Shown in pieces: positions 22,792-31,697 of a stretch of DNA of 32,574 bases. The notes beneath the pieces were generated by a model. That model ran no database searches. It was not told the DNA's origin and saw nothing but the letters and a program-made list of their open reading frames with translations. How positions within the stretch are numbered: position 1 is the stretch's first letter; every line of letters begins with the position of its first letter. A program made the translations under genes and the position numbers. The stretch comes from Treponema sp. (GTDB lineage Bacteria; Spirochaetota; Spirochaetia; Treponematales; Treponemataceae): contig NZ_JAFRNB010000117.1 in NCBI RefSeq assembly GCF_017430385.1, positions 1 through 32,574 on the forward strand, in the 5' to 3' direction.

Positions 22792-25517
22792 AATCCCCCC
22801 GCGATTTTCTCGCCGTCTTTTGTATATTTGCTCTCCGGATAAAGTTTTTTAAGCTCGGTGAAAGTTGCTTTTGAATCAGCATAAAGCCCAGCCGCATCAA
22901 AAGATTCTACCGCGCCATAAAAAGCTCTTGCGGCATTCTCGTCATTTCCTGCCTGCCGCGAATATTTTGCCGCATCAAGATACATTTCTGCGGATTTTTT
23001 GTTTTCACCACGGTTTCGGTATGCACCAGCAAGGAAGAGGGCGTCACTCATGTTGCCCTCGCTTTTTGAAGGCTCCTTTTTGTTCTGTGCCAATCGTTTT
23101 TCCGCAGTTTTTATCTTTTCATCATTAGAAACAACTTTGCCCGAAGCAAGTTTCTGCAATTCTTTGGCTTTTTTGTCCATTCCGTCATTCACAGCCTGAG
23201 AGCCGTAAGTCGCAATCATTTTGTTAGCCATCGAAAGGGCAGCCGCATAATCGCCTGTTTTTTCATACAATTCAACAAGATTTTTTTCCGTACCGTAGCG
23301 ATATGAAGTTTCTGCCGTCGAGTCAGTGATTTCCTCGTATCGCATGATTGCACGGATTTCGTCGCCTGTTTTCGCAAGGCTGTCAGCAGCAAAATAAATT
23401 GCCGCAAAATTAAACCGTCCGCCAGCAAATTTCTTGATATATTCCTCGAACAAGCCCGCGGATTTCACATAATTTTTTTCTGAATAAGCGATTTCTGCCC
23501 TTCTGTACGATGATTCCTCGGCGATCAGGGCCGCTTTTTTGTCATTTGAAGAAGCAAGCTCCGCAAAATATTTGTCAGCCTCGGCCATTTTTCCCTGAAG
23601 GACGAAAATTTCCGCACTTTTGTACTTACATTCATAGCCGAATTCGGTTCGCTGCAAAATGTAAGGTGAAAGGAGCGAAAGTGCCTCGTCAAATCTTCTT
23701 GAATCAGAAAGAATTCCTGCCGTAAGAAGAATTGCCTCTTGTTTTTCGCTGTCATTTTTTGCCGTTGAAATTGCTTTTTTTGCCGCCGGAACTGCCTGCG
23801 AGTCATTTTTGAGGAAAGCGGAAGCCCGTGCGACAGTCATGTAAGCCGACCAGACAAACGCATGAAGAGGATTCTCACTGATAAAGCGGTTCAGCCCGGC
23901 CACAGATTTTTCGTAATCCCCGGACTGATACTGAGCGTAGCCGGAATAAAACTGAGCGTAAGCAACATAATCTTTTCCGAGCGTTTTTGAATTGAGAACC
24001 TTCGCAAAAGAATTTTCTGCCTCTTTCCATCGTCGCTGATTGAATGAAGCCAGAGCCGAAAGATACAATGCTTCGTCGCCAGTCGCCTTTGAAGCCTGCT
24101 CCTTCGTTGAAATATAGTGCCCCGCAATCAAAAGCGTGCGCGAATAATCAAGCCGTCCGTCATTATCAAGCTGATTTTTTTCACCAAGAGAATAGAAAAT
24201 TGTGTCCGCCTCGTGGTATTTTCCCTGTTTTGCAAGGGCTTTCGCATAAAGATTCAGAATCGATTTATCCTCAAGCTTATGCTTTTTTTTATAAGTTTCG
24301 ATTACCGACACCGCCTTTGAAATTTCACCGCATTCATATTTTGAAAGAGCAATCCAATAAACCGAATTTCTCTGAATCTCAGGATTTTCGGATTTCTGGC
24401 ATTTTGTGGCATAATTTTCACATTCTTTCCAATTTTTAAGATAAGCGTTGTAACGGGCAATTGAAAGAATCACGGTCTCGTCAAGAGAATCTTCTGGCTT
24501 GGTGATTTTCTCGGATTTCAAACAGCCCAAAAGGATGTCGAGCGCGCCGTTTGCCCCGGAATTTTTGTCCGAAGCCGTGATATAGGCGATTTCTGCACGA
24601 TAGACCGCCGCAATTTTCCGCTGCTCAAGATTTGCCGAAGAAGCAGCCTCGTCAAAATAAGCGGAAGAAGATTTATAATTCTTTTCGTTGAAAGCATTTA
24701 TCGCAAGCAAAGTCGAAGTTTCTGCCGCCCTCGAACCGTCACCTGCAAGCTTAAAAGCCTCGTCCGCCTCTTTATTCTGGCCAAGTTTTTTGTAAGCCTC
24801 GCCTTTCTGAATCAAAAGTGATTTTTTCGTCTCTGAATCAAAACTGGCTTTTTCGAGAGAAGAAACAAGGTTCACGCATTTTTTCGCATTTTTTGCATCG
24901 CCAATGAAATTGTAGCTTAGTGCAAGTGAGAGTGCGCAATCTTTGTAATCATCGGAAGCAAATTTCGTGCCGTTTGAAATCACATATTCAAAAAGAGGAA
25001 TCGCGTTCTTGTAATCAGCCTGCTCAAAATAGGATTTTCCGCCATAAAGGAGCGCGAATGAATAATAATCAGAAGAATTCTGTGCCATTTTCGGACTGAT
25101 TTTCTTGAATTCCTGAAAAACCGAAGCCGAACTGAAAAAACTGCTCTGGGCCTTTGAAAAATCTTTCTGCTCAAAAAAACATCTTCCGAGCCAGTAAAAG
25201 CGTGCTGAATTAAGCTGAATTGTTTCTGGATTAAGATTGTCGGCTTCCATCTTGTATTTTTCGAGGACAGAGCGGGCATCTTTTGTTCGGCCCATCTTGA
25301 AAAGGCTCTCTCCCTCGTAAACGGCAGCCCTGAAAGCAAGAATAGAATCTTTTTCGCTGCGAAGAATTTGCTCCGCATAACGAACGACACCCGGATAAAA
25401 CCCAGATTCGTAGCTGGATTTCATCTGTGCCGAAAGATTCTGATTTTCAGCAAAAATAATGCCGGAAATCAGAAAACTCAATGTAATCGAAATAAGTTTT
25501 TTCATAAAACGCAACAT
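22788..25517 (-). CDS. Exported tetratricopeptide-repeat protein
   Basis: A 909-residue all-helical repeat protein with a signal peptide (MLRFMKKLISITLSFLISGI, ending IFA-EN). TPR-like helix pairs run through its length, e.g. FYPGVVRYAEQILRSEKDSI, KSYFEQADYKNAIPLFEYVI, AQFYSGYAQYQSGDYEKSVA and the last AARAFYGAVESFDAAGLYAD. It probably acts in the periplasm as a scaffold for the neighbouring barrel and TonB complex. I chose the ATG at 25517, whose A is the last base of the preceding stop (TAATG); an ATG six codons later (MKK...) is equally possible, and the longer frame from 25571 lies inside the previous gene. No Shine-Dalgarno sequence, so coupling is likely. Confidence 0.88.
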   Translation of the reverse strand: MLRFMKKLISITLSFLISGIIFAENQNLSAQMKSSYESGFYPGVVRYAEQILRSEKDSILAFRAAVYEGESLFKMGRTKDARSVLEKYKMEADNLNPETIQLNSARFYWLGRCFFEQKDFSKAQSSFFSSASVFQEFKKISPKMAQNSSDYYSFALLYGGKSYFEQADYKNAIPLFEYVISNGTKFASDDYKDCALSLALSYNFIGDAKNAKKCVNLVSSLEKASFDSETKKSLLIQKGEAYKKLGQNKEADEAFKLAGDGSRAAETSTLLAINAFNEKNYKSSSAYFDEAASSANLEQRKIAAVYRAEIAYITASDKNSGANGALDILLGCLKSEKITKPEDSLDETVILSIARYNAYLKNWKECENYATKCQKSENPEIQRNSVYWIALSKYECGEISKAVSVIETYKKKHKLEDKSILNLYAKALAKQGKYHEADTIFYSLGEKNQLDNDGRLDYSRTLLIAGHYISTKEQASKATGDEALYLSALASFNQRRWKEAENSFAKVLNSKTLGKDYVAYAQFYSGYAQYQSGDYEKSVAGLNRFISENPLHAFVWSAYMTVARASAFLKNDSQAVPAAKKAISTAKNDSEKQEAILLTAGILSDSRRFDEALSLLSPYILQRTEFGYECKYKSAEIFVLQGKMAEADKYFAELASSNDKKAALIAEESSYRRAEIAYSEKNYVKSAGLFEEYIKKFAGGRFNFAAIYFAADSLAKTGDEIRAIMRYEEITDSTAETSYRYGTEKNLVELYEKTGDYAAALSMANKMIATYGSQAVNDGMDKKAKELQKLASGKVVSNDEKIKTAEKRLAQNKKEPSKSEGNMSDALFLAGAYRNRGENKKSAEMYLDAAKYSRQAGNDENAARAFYGAVESFDAAGLYADSKATFTELKKLYPESKYTKDGEKIAGGL

Positions 25518-26896
25518 TATAAAGGAGAAAAGCGGTCTGATGAAAGCACCCTCGTAAGATGAACGAAGCAATCAGGATATTTTTTCATGAACTGCGTGAG
25601 AGTCATTTCCTGACCGTTCTCAAAGACAGTGCAGCCGAACTGACCGTTTTTGTCAAAATATGGGAAAATTGCCGCAGAAGAATCAAAAATCTGGAATTCC
25701 GGGGAACCGTCTCCAGGTTTTACACTTCTTCGCACGGCCGCCAGATAAAAATATGTCGGCTCGCTCACGCCAAGCACATACAAAAGAGGCTTGAGATATT
25801 TGATTTCATAGCCTGTGTTTTTGATGTAACCCGCAACAGCCGTAATTCCGCGGGAAGAAACTTCCGAGCTGAAAGGCTCAATTTTTACATCGACCCCGGA
25901 ATTTTCATAAAGATAATTTCTGCGAGACTGAACGGACAGTTTTGCAGCCGCAAGATTTCGTGTCCAGTCCAAAGAATAGAAAAGATTCTCAGTGTTTGAC
26001 TTGATGCCGGAAACTCCGAGCGGACTAAGCTGTGCCGTTGGCCGCAAAAGAGGCTCCACAAAAGACATTCCGCCGTTGAGAGGCTTGATAAGTCCGTCAA
26101 CAATCCATTTGAGGAAGCCAGTGTGGTTCATCGTAAGCACATCATTTTTGACATCATCGGAATCGACATCGCGGGCTTTGCCGGAATCTTTTCCAAAAAC
26201 ATAAACAGGCTTTCCGTACTCGTTATATCCGCCGTTCTGAACAGACTTGATTCTAGGAAGATTTTTTCGGATTTCACCGACCATTACAAGATTTCCGTGA
26301 TACTGCTCGGAATGAATGTCCGCATAATTCCACGGAAGAGTTTTTTCAGTCAAAGAAAGCACGGAAGCAAAAGATGCAGTGTAAAAATAATCAAATGGAA
26401 CTCCGACCGGAACTCCACGAGCCGCATAGCAGCCCTGAATAATGTAATCTGCCAGAGTTTTTGTGCCGCTTGGCCTGAACTGAACAAAAACATCACTGTC
26501 AGCCGCAAAATAGTAGCGGATTTTAAGAGGTTTTCCGCTGATTGAATCACGCATCAAAATCCACGAACCAGCGGCATCAGGCGGATATTCGTTCACGGTC
26601 TTTTTCTGAATTCCGTCCTGAGTGTAATAATCAACTGAAATTGTTGTCTCAGGCGACACTATAATAGAAAAGACTTCGGGAGTTTCTTCAAGCCGAACCT
26701 GAAAAATCTGCCCGATTGCATTCGAATGGATTTCCGTCCTGTTCTCGCGGATTGTCGAAAGCGGCTGCTCAAACCATTTTTCAGCGACATCCTTGCGGAT
26801 TACGGAAGAATCAGGAATATGAAGTTTGTTATTCTCAGAAAAAAGAGGAAAAATCGCAAGTGTAAAAAAAATCAAAAAAGAACGAAAAATTTTCAT
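25517..26896 (-). CDS. Exported protein of unknown function
   Basis: I do not recognise this 459-residue protein. It has a signal peptide (MKIFRSFLIFFTLAIFPLFS, cut before ENNKLH). Residues about 45-170 look beta-rich (IFQVRLEETPEVFSIIVSPE, WILMRDSISGKPLKIRYYFA), followed by a segment with GCYAARGVPVGVPFDYFYTA, then a mixed region and a C-terminal part ending VLSSDRFSPL. There are no transmembrane helices after the signal and no catalytic motif that I can name. The start is ATG 26896, with GGAG six nt upstream; a TTG four codons earlier lies in that same Shine-Dalgarno sequence. It sits between the lipid-assembly genes (54 nt upstream) and the TPR gene (1-nt overlap), so it probably belongs to the envelope system. 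Confidence 0.8.
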   Translation of the reverse strand: MKIFRSFLIFFTLAIFPLFSENNKLHIPDSSVIRKDVAEKWFEQPLSTIRENRTEIHSNAIGQIFQVRLEETPEVFSIIVSPETTISVDYYTQDGIQKKTVNEYPPDAAGSWILMRDSISGKPLKIRYYFAADSDVFVQFRPSGTKTLADYIIQGCYAARGVPVGVPFDYFYTASFASVLSLTEKTLPWNYADIHSEQYHGNLVMVGEIRKNLPRIKSVQNGGYNEYGKPVYVFGKDSGKARDVDSDDVKNDVLTMNHTGFLKWIVDGLIKPLNGGMSFVEPLLRPTAQLSPLGVSGIKSNTENLFYSLDWTRNLAAAKLSVQSRRNYLYENSGVDVKIEPFSSEVSSRGITAVAGYIKNTGYEIKYLKPLLYVLGVSEPTYFYLAAVRRSVKPGDGSPEFQIFDSSAAIFPYFDKNGQFGCTVFENGQEMTLTQFMKKYPDCFVHLTRVLSSDRFSPL

Positions 26897-26950
26897 TAGA
26901 ATCTCCAAAAAATTTTCTCTCTTAGATTTTCGGAAAAAATAGAAAGCGAA

Positions 26951-27877
26951 TTAAGCCCAAAAGTCAAAGAAATTGTACCATTGATACGGATGAAGCTTGC
27001 ACAATTCTTCAAGATTGCGCGCATAGTTCTCAGCGGTCTGCTTTATACGCTCCTCACGCTCTTTCCTTCCACAATCAAAATCAAGCGGATTCTTCTTTAT
27101 AAACAAACTATATTTTGGATTGATACAAAAATCTTTCTTTCTGAGGCCGTTCATAAAATAAGTCGGGGCATTTAAAAGAGCCGCAAGCAAAAAAACGCCG
27201 TACGGGAATTTCGCTTTCTCGCCAAAAAAAGGAATCTCAATGTTTCTCTGGCTGTGCGCGCTCACCCGGTCTCCGGCAATCACGACGACATCACCGGCCT
27301 CAATTCGTTCCTGCAAGAAAATTATCGTCTCCGGGCCGATATTGTCAGAATCAACATGATTAAATGAAGAATCCGGGTTAAGCTCCTTCAAAAGCACATT
27401 GAATCCTGAATAAATATTCTCGTCTGAAATTGTGGTTATGCTGATTTTTCGGCTCGTCCATCCTTCGCAAAGGCAGGCAAGGCCTTTCATCATCTGCGGA
27501 TTTCCAAGATGCGAGATTATGACGAGGCTTCCCTTCCCCGAATTTATGTTTTCGAGCAAGTCCGAAACATCATCGTCCTGCTTTTCAATGTCGCTGAAAG
27601 AGAAATTTCCCGCCCAGGTCTGAACATTTTCGACTAAATTGAGCGCGAAAGAGCAGATATGCTTGAGAGTGGAAGATTTTCCGGCCTTTAAAAGATATTT
27701 TTTTGAGAATCCGCGAATTTTTGCCGAAAAAATCCAGTAAAAAAATCCGATTATGTACGCAAGAACCCGGACAACCGCCGGCGGAAACACTTTCAGGCTG
27801 AAAAACATCAGCTTGAAACCAAGATTATGATTCTGCTTTACCTCGAACCACTGCTCAGAGCCGTTTTTTTCGCTCAT
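26951..27877 (-). CDS. LpxL-like acyltransferase (ApeJ acyltransferase half)
   Basis: A 308-residue membrane-associated acyltransferase of the LpxL/HtrB type. The N-terminus holds a hydrophobic segment about 28-51. The signature SHLGNPQM has His123, but Gln128 stands where the usual HX4(D/E) motif has an acid. Further family motifs are AGDRV (201-205), IPFFGEKAKFPYG (215-227), and a closing helix rich in basic residues. In APE clusters this domain is fused to a glycosyltransferase (ApeJ); here it is a separate gene. ATG 27877 is one nt past the glycosyltransferase stop and has GGAG upstream; the longer frame to 27943 lies inside that gene and is not used. It likely acylates the glycosylated or phospho-linked carrier of the lipid made by this operon. 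Confidence 0.85.
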   Translation of the reverse strand: MSEKNGSEQWFEVKQNHNLGFKLMFFSLKVFPPAVVRVLAYIIGFFYWIFSAKIRGFSKKYLLKAGKSSTLKHICSFALNLVENVQTWAGNFSFSDIEKQDDDVSDLLENINSGKGSLVIISHLGNPQMMKGLACLCEGWTSRKISITTISDENIYSGFNVLLKELNPDSSFNHVDSDNIGPETIIFLQERIEAGDVVVIAGDRVSAHSQRNIEIPFFGEKAKFPYGVFLLAALLNAPTYFMNGLRKKDFCINPKYSLFIKKNPLDFDCGRKEREERIKQTAENYARNLEELCKLHPYQWYNFFDFWA

Positions 27878-27878
27878 T

Positions 27879-28643
27879 CTAGTCTCCGTTTTTGCGGGCA
27901 AGGAAAGCAATCTTCCGGCACAAAAGATACGGCGAAAGAACAATCATTTTGAGGCAGAGTTTCGTGAACACCCACGAAATGCGAACATTGTCGCGGAAAG
28001 CATGGAAATTTGAAATTCCGTCGCTAGGATAAGTAACTTTGACCGGATAAAATTCAACATCAACGCCAGACCAAATCAATTTTATTATGATTTCGACATC
28101 AAAGCCCATCCTCTTGTCAAAAATCTTTTTCTGCACGAATTTGTAAACTGGCTCAATCGGATAAATCCTGAATCCGCACAGAGCATCCGTGATTTTGTTG
28201 CTCCATGTGATAATCGCGCACCAAGTATTTGCAAAGGCATGTGCATTTTTTCGATGCCCCGGAGCCGATTCGTCATATTCTGGATAACCGCAAATCATTT
28301 TGAGCGGATTTGCCTTTGATTTTTCAACGAAGAACGGAATTTTCGTGCTGTCGTGCTGGCCGTCCGCATCAATCTGGAGAATATGCGTGTAGCCCGCGTT
28401 TTTGGCAAAAATTGTTCCCGCTTTGAAAGCTCCGCCCTTCCCTGAATTTTTCGGCAGCGTGACAAGCTCAACTTCGGGATGAGAATCTTTTATCTGGCGA
28501 AGAAAAGCCTTCGTCTCCTCGGCATTTCCGTCATCAACGAGAATAATCGGAATCTTGTACTGGAGAATTGAATCAACGACCTGAACGCAAGCCTTTCCGT
28601 GCCGGTAAACAGGAATCAATATGCAGGGATTAAAATTTGTCAT
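27879..28643 (-). CDS. Family 2 glycosyltransferase (ApeJ glycosyltransferase half)
   Basis: A 254-residue GT-A-fold glycosyltransferase of family 2, close in style to dolichol/undecaprenyl-phosphate sugar transferases. Visible motifs are ILIPVYRHG at 8-16, VDDGN (36-40), the metal-binding DADGQHD (92-98) in place of DxD, and LCGFRIYP, the acceptor-side signature. The hydrophobic C-terminus (VFTKLCLKMIVLSPYLL) may bind the membrane surface. It overlaps the dehydratase gene by 4 nt (ATGA) and precedes the acyltransferase by one nt, so the two halves of the ApeJ fusion seen elsewhere are separate here but adjacent and coupled. Confidence 0.9.
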   Translation of the reverse strand: MTNFNPCILIPVYRHGKACVQVVDSILQYKIPIILVDDGNAEETKAFLRQIKDSHPEVELVTLPKNSGKGGAFKAGTIFAKNAGYTHILQIDADGQHDSTKIPFFVEKSKANPLKMICGYPEYDESAPGHRKNAHAFANTWCAIITWSNKITDALCGFRIYPIEPVYKFVQKKIFDKRMGFDVEIIIKLIWSGVDVEFYPVKVTYPSDGISNFHAFRDNVRISWVFTKLCLKMIVLSPYLLCRKIAFLARKNGD

Positions 28644-29008
28644 GCTAGCTCCACCATGTAAGTTCCGCTGGAATATGAAGTTCCTTTTTCGGAATCAGAA
28701 ATATCGAAAGTCACTTTGCCGCTTGCAGAATCAAAATTGATTTTAAAAATTACGCTCGTGTCGGGCAGGATTTTGTCCGCGAACTTAAACCGCTTGATTT
28801 TTGGCGTTGAAAGAGGCAGCTCGAAATATTTTGCCGCGTAATGAGCAAGCAAATCAATCTGTGCGACAGCCGACAAAAGCTTAAAGTTCGGGAAATGGCC
28901 GTCAAAATAATCGCTCGCCGACACAATTTTTACTTTGAGAACAAGTTCGCTTTCATTCTGGATTAAAACTTCTTCCGGTGGAATAGAATGAATCAATTTA
29001 TTCTCCAT
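28640..29008 (-). CDS. Hot-dog-fold 3-hydroxyacyl-ACP dehydratase (ApeI-like)
   Basis: A 122-residue FabA/FabZ-like protein. The motif DYFDGHFPNFKLLSAVAQID contains the catalytic His38 in GHFP and an acidic residue (Asp52) where FabZ has Glu. Length and motif match ApeI-type dehydratases, which remove water from hydroxyacyl-ACP intermediates during polyene assembly. The start is taken as ATG 29008 (MENKLIHSIPPEEV), which overlaps the end of the ligase gene by 11 nt; the longer frame to 29089 would run through the ligase C-terminus and adds a basic, unrelated leader. There is no strong Shine-Dalgarno sequence, so translation is probably coupled. Confidence 0.83.
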   Translation of the reverse strand: MENKLIHSIPPEEVLIQNESELVLKVKIVSASDYFDGHFPNFKLLSAVAQIDLLAHYAAKYFELPLSTPKIKRFKFADKILPDTSVIFKINFDSASGKVTFDISDSEKGTSYSSGTYMVELA

Positions 29009-31082
29009 CAGAGGCTTTTTCTGCAGAAAAAAGTGCCTGTATTTCAGCTTTATGCTTTTTGCCCTGAATATCGCATGGAATTTTATCAAGGAAACGCCAT
29101 TTTTTTGGAATTACGACATTCTCAAAATACTGCAGAAGATGATCATGAAAATGCCTGTTAATCAAATATTTCTCAGTAGCTGAAAATTTCTTTTTTCCCT
29201 CTGAATTAAGTACGATTGCAGCCGCAAGATATTGCCTTCTGTCCGACATTGGAACGACAGCACAATCAAGGACAAGCCCTGTCTGCAAAAGCCTGTTCTC
29301 AACTTCGGTCACGCTGATTCGCTTCTCCTCGATTTTGACGATTGAATCAATGCGGCCTTTAAGCAAAAATCTTCCGTCATCGTAAATTTCAACCATATCT
29401 CCTGTTTTAAAGCCTGCAGGATCAGTGATATACGGCGAAATGATTGTAAGACAGCCATCATCTTTGTCTGCCCAGATTTTTGCAGTTTTTATTGGCTCCC
29501 AGATTAGTCCACTTTCCGACTGCTTACGGTAAGCGATTCCGCCGGTTTCAGTTGACCCGTAGCCTTCCCATGGGCATACTCCGAAAATTTCCTCGGTTTC
29601 TTTTGCAAGTTCCACAGAAACGGCACCGCCCGAAGTAAAAATCCATGGATTTTTTAAATTAAGTTTTTTACCCTCGCGCTCTGCATTTGTACGCTTAAGG
29701 AATGCCGGAACTGTGATAATCGAGTATGATTCATCGTCCAAGTCCTCAAATTCTCCTGGAAATTCAATCCTCTGGCGACGGAAAGGAACTCCCACAAAGA
29801 ACGGAAGAAGAATCATGTACAAAAGACCGTAAATATGATGATGACTTACAGTGTACACGAATTTCCGGCTGTTGAATTCATCAAACCAGCGGCCAGCAAT
29901 ATACTCCATGTCAGCCTCAAATTCGGCAAGCGTATGAACAACTTCTTTTGGATGACCGGTTGAGCCTGATGTGAACATAACGATTTTTGAATCTTTAGGG
30001 TCAATCAACGGAGTTTCATTAATTTCGGATTCTGTAAGAGCTGGCTCCCCTTCCGCACAATCAAGAATCTCAGGAATAAAATCAGCATTTTCGATTTTTA
30101 CGCCCTCGACTTCTTTTTTGTCTGTCAGGAAGCGGATGCTTGAATCTTTTGAGCGGATTTCTTCTATATAGTTAGGACTGATGTTCACGCTAATCAGCGG
30201 AGTTTTTTTGCACTGAAACAAAGCAACGAACGAGCAAAGAAATGCAAAGGAATCCTCGCAATTGAGAATCCATTTCTGGCAGGAATCATGAGCCTTGATA
30301 AAACGGCGCATTTTCGCAGAATTCTTCAAAAAATCCTGCCATACAAAATATTTTTTTTCGCTCCATCGCCTGTCGAAACAGATTATTCTGTCATTCTGAT
30401 ATGATTTTGAATTGAAATTTGAGAATTTTACGATTTTTGGCATTTTGAAATTCACCACCTTTCTGACAATAAATTCAACGGCAAATAAGAACCCCATCAG
30501 AACATACGAAATTCCGCCGTTATAAACAGACCATATTTTATCATTTTTACAAAAAACAGTGTATACTGCAGCGGCTCCATTCAATATAAAAAATCCGCAC
30601 CAGATGAGCGTGACTTTGTAACAATATTTTTCGATTCGCCGTTCATTCATCGAACCATGAATTTTTTTGTCACTCAGACAGGCAAAGCGGAAGCAGATAT
30701 TCGGCGGACTAAAAAGCGTGGAGGCAAATGTAAAAAGAAAAATAAGATTCATGAAAAGCGGGTAAAGCTTGATGAAAATCAGCTGGCCTGTCAAAAAGCA
30801 AATAAGCCCCGCCGTAAAAAGAATCGAAGAGCTGACAACAAGCCGAAGATTCTTCTTGAGCCGGTCAGGAAAATGCCGCGACTGCCGAGACTCGTTGCCC
30901 CCGCCAGACTCTGTAAGCGGAGAAGAACCGCCCGTCGCCAAAAGCATGTAGACAAGAGCAATGAACACGACGAAAAGCGAAAAAATCTTTACCGGCACCC
31001 GGAAAATCACCAGACAGGCAAAGACCACGAGCGGATAAAGAACTGAGAGAACTGCAAAAAGAATTTTTGAGAAAATTTTCAC
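28998..31082 (-). CDS. Membrane domain-AMP-ligase fusion (ApeG-ApeH type)
   Basis: A 694-residue protein with two parts. Residues 1-210 contain about six hydrophobic segments (e.g. 8-28, 32-50, 81-100, 104-122, 155-177, 190-207), resembling the small integral membrane protein (COG4648) that precedes the ligase in APE clusters. Residues about 230-694 form an ANL-superfamily acyl-adenylating domain: P-loop MFTSGSTGHPKEV (369-381), YGSTETGG (508-515), TGDMVEI (560-566), GRIDSIVKIEEKRIS (576-590) and a C-terminal QGKKHKAE with the probable catalytic lysine. It would activate an aryl or acyl acid and load it on one of the adjacent carrier proteins at the membrane. GTG start at 31082 directly abuts the stop of the second carrier gene; no Shine-Dalgarno sequence. 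Confidence 0.88.
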   Translation of the reverse strand: MKIFSKILFAVLSVLYPLVVFACLVIFRVPVKIFSLFVVFIALVYMLLATGGSSPLTESGGGNESRQSRHFPDRLKKNLRLVVSSSILFTAGLICFLTGQLIFIKLYPLFMNLIFLFTFASTLFSPPNICFRFACLSDKKIHGSMNERRIEKYCYKVTLIWCGFFILNGAAAVYTVFCKNDKIWSVYNGGISYVLMGFLFAVEFIVRKVVNFKMPKIVKFSNFNSKSYQNDRIICFDRRWSEKKYFVWQDFLKNSAKMRRFIKAHDSCQKWILNCEDSFAFLCSFVALFQCKKTPLISVNISPNYIEEIRSKDSSIRFLTDKKEVEGVKIENADFIPEILDCAEGEPALTESEINETPLIDPKDSKIVMFTSGSTGHPKEVVHTLAEFEADMEYIAGRWFDEFNSRKFVYTVSHHHIYGLLYMILLPFFVGVPFRRQRIEFPGEFEDLDDESYSIITVPAFLKRTNAEREGKKLNLKNPWIFTSGGAVSVELAKETEEIFGVCPWEGYGSTETGGIAYRKQSESGLIWEPIKTAKIWADKDDGCLTIISPYITDPAGFKTGDMVEIYDDGRFLLKGRIDSIVKIEEKRISVTEVENRLLQTGLVLDCAVVPMSDRRQYLAAAIVLNSEGKKKFSATEKYLINRHFHDHLLQYFENVVIPKKWRFLDKIPCDIQGKKHKAEIQALFSAEKASDGE

Positions 31083-31325
31083 TTAGATTGAAAGCGGTTC
31101 GAGCAAATCCACGACATCCTGAACTGTTTTGACCGATTTGAATTCCTCTGGCTCAATCTTGTCCTTGAGATACGGGCGGACTTTTACGATAAGCTCAACG
31201 GAATCAATCGAATCCAAATCAAGATCTTCGCTGATTGAAGCTTCAAGCGTAATGAGATCTTCTTCAATGTCAAAATCGTTAATCAAGATTTCTTTAAGCT
31301 TTGAAAAAATGGCTTCTTTTGTCAT
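31083..31325 (-). CDS. Acyl carrier protein 2 (ApeF-like)
   Basis: An 80-residue four-helix acyl carrier protein. The phosphopantetheine attachment site is Ser39 in DLDLDSIDSVELIV. It is acidic and of standard length. Its ATG shares an A with the stop codon of the preceding carrier gene (TAATG), and GGAG and AGAAGG lie upstream. It probably carries the starter or growing chain for the ligase and dehydratase encoded next to it. Two different carriers in tandem are typical of APE-like clusters. Confidence 0.93.
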   Translation of the reverse strand: MTKEAIFSKLKEILINDFDIEEDLITLEASISEDLDLDSIDSVELIVKVRPYLKDKIEPEEFKSVKTVQDVVDLLEPLSI

Positions 31326-31585
31326 TATTTAGCCTTCTCCGCAGAAATGTAGTCAGCAAGAGCATTTACAGATGCAAAATGTTCTCGTGCATTCTGATCA
31401 TCTGAGCCAAATTTTACGCCGAATTTCTTTTTGAGGGCAACGCCAAGTTCCAGGGCATCGATAGAATCAAGACCAAGCCCTGTTCCAAAAAGCGGCTCGT
31501 CATCAACGATATTTTCAGGGGTAATGTCTTCAAGTTCTAGAGAAGAAATAATGCATTCTTTAATCTGTTGTTTAAGTTCGTCCAT
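31325..31585 (-). CDS. Acyl carrier protein 1 (ApeE-like)
   Basis: An 86-residue acyl carrier protein with the attachment Ser41 in GLGLDSIDALELGV. It is clearly diverged from its neighbour (extra GTGL loop before the site, FGVKFGSDD after it), so the pair is not a recent duplication. The ATG has AGGAG seven nt upstream. It is the first gene after the internal promoter at 31670-31697. Confidence 0.93.
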   Translation of the reverse strand: MDELKQQIKECIISSLELEDITPENIVDDEPLFGTGLGLDSIDALELGVALKKKFGVKFGSDDQNAREHFASVNALADYISAEKAK

Positions 31586-31669
31586 CAGAATCTCCTAAAA
31601 TTTAACTTCTCCGAAAATAGAGTGGACCTGAAACCAACAAAGCTCCCGGTCAAATCTAATATTACTCCT

Positions 31670-31697
31670 ATTATAATATAATTCTAACAGATTTCAA
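31670..31697 (-). promoter_or_regulatory. Internal promoter ahead of the acyl carrier genes
   Basis: TTGAAA (31692-31697) and TATAAT (31670-31675) are spaced by 16 nt on the minus strand; the -35 overlaps the stop codon of the acyltransferase gene. It would give a leader of about 77 nt before the first carrier gene. With it, the lipid genes could be expressed separately from whatever lies beyond the right edge. Confidence 0.55.

Noticed and set aside
29009..29089. Longer N-terminus for the dehydratase
   Set aside because: The extra 27 codons overlap conserved ligase C-terminal sequence and encode a basic leader not seen in hot-dog dehydratases; ATG 29008 gives the family length.
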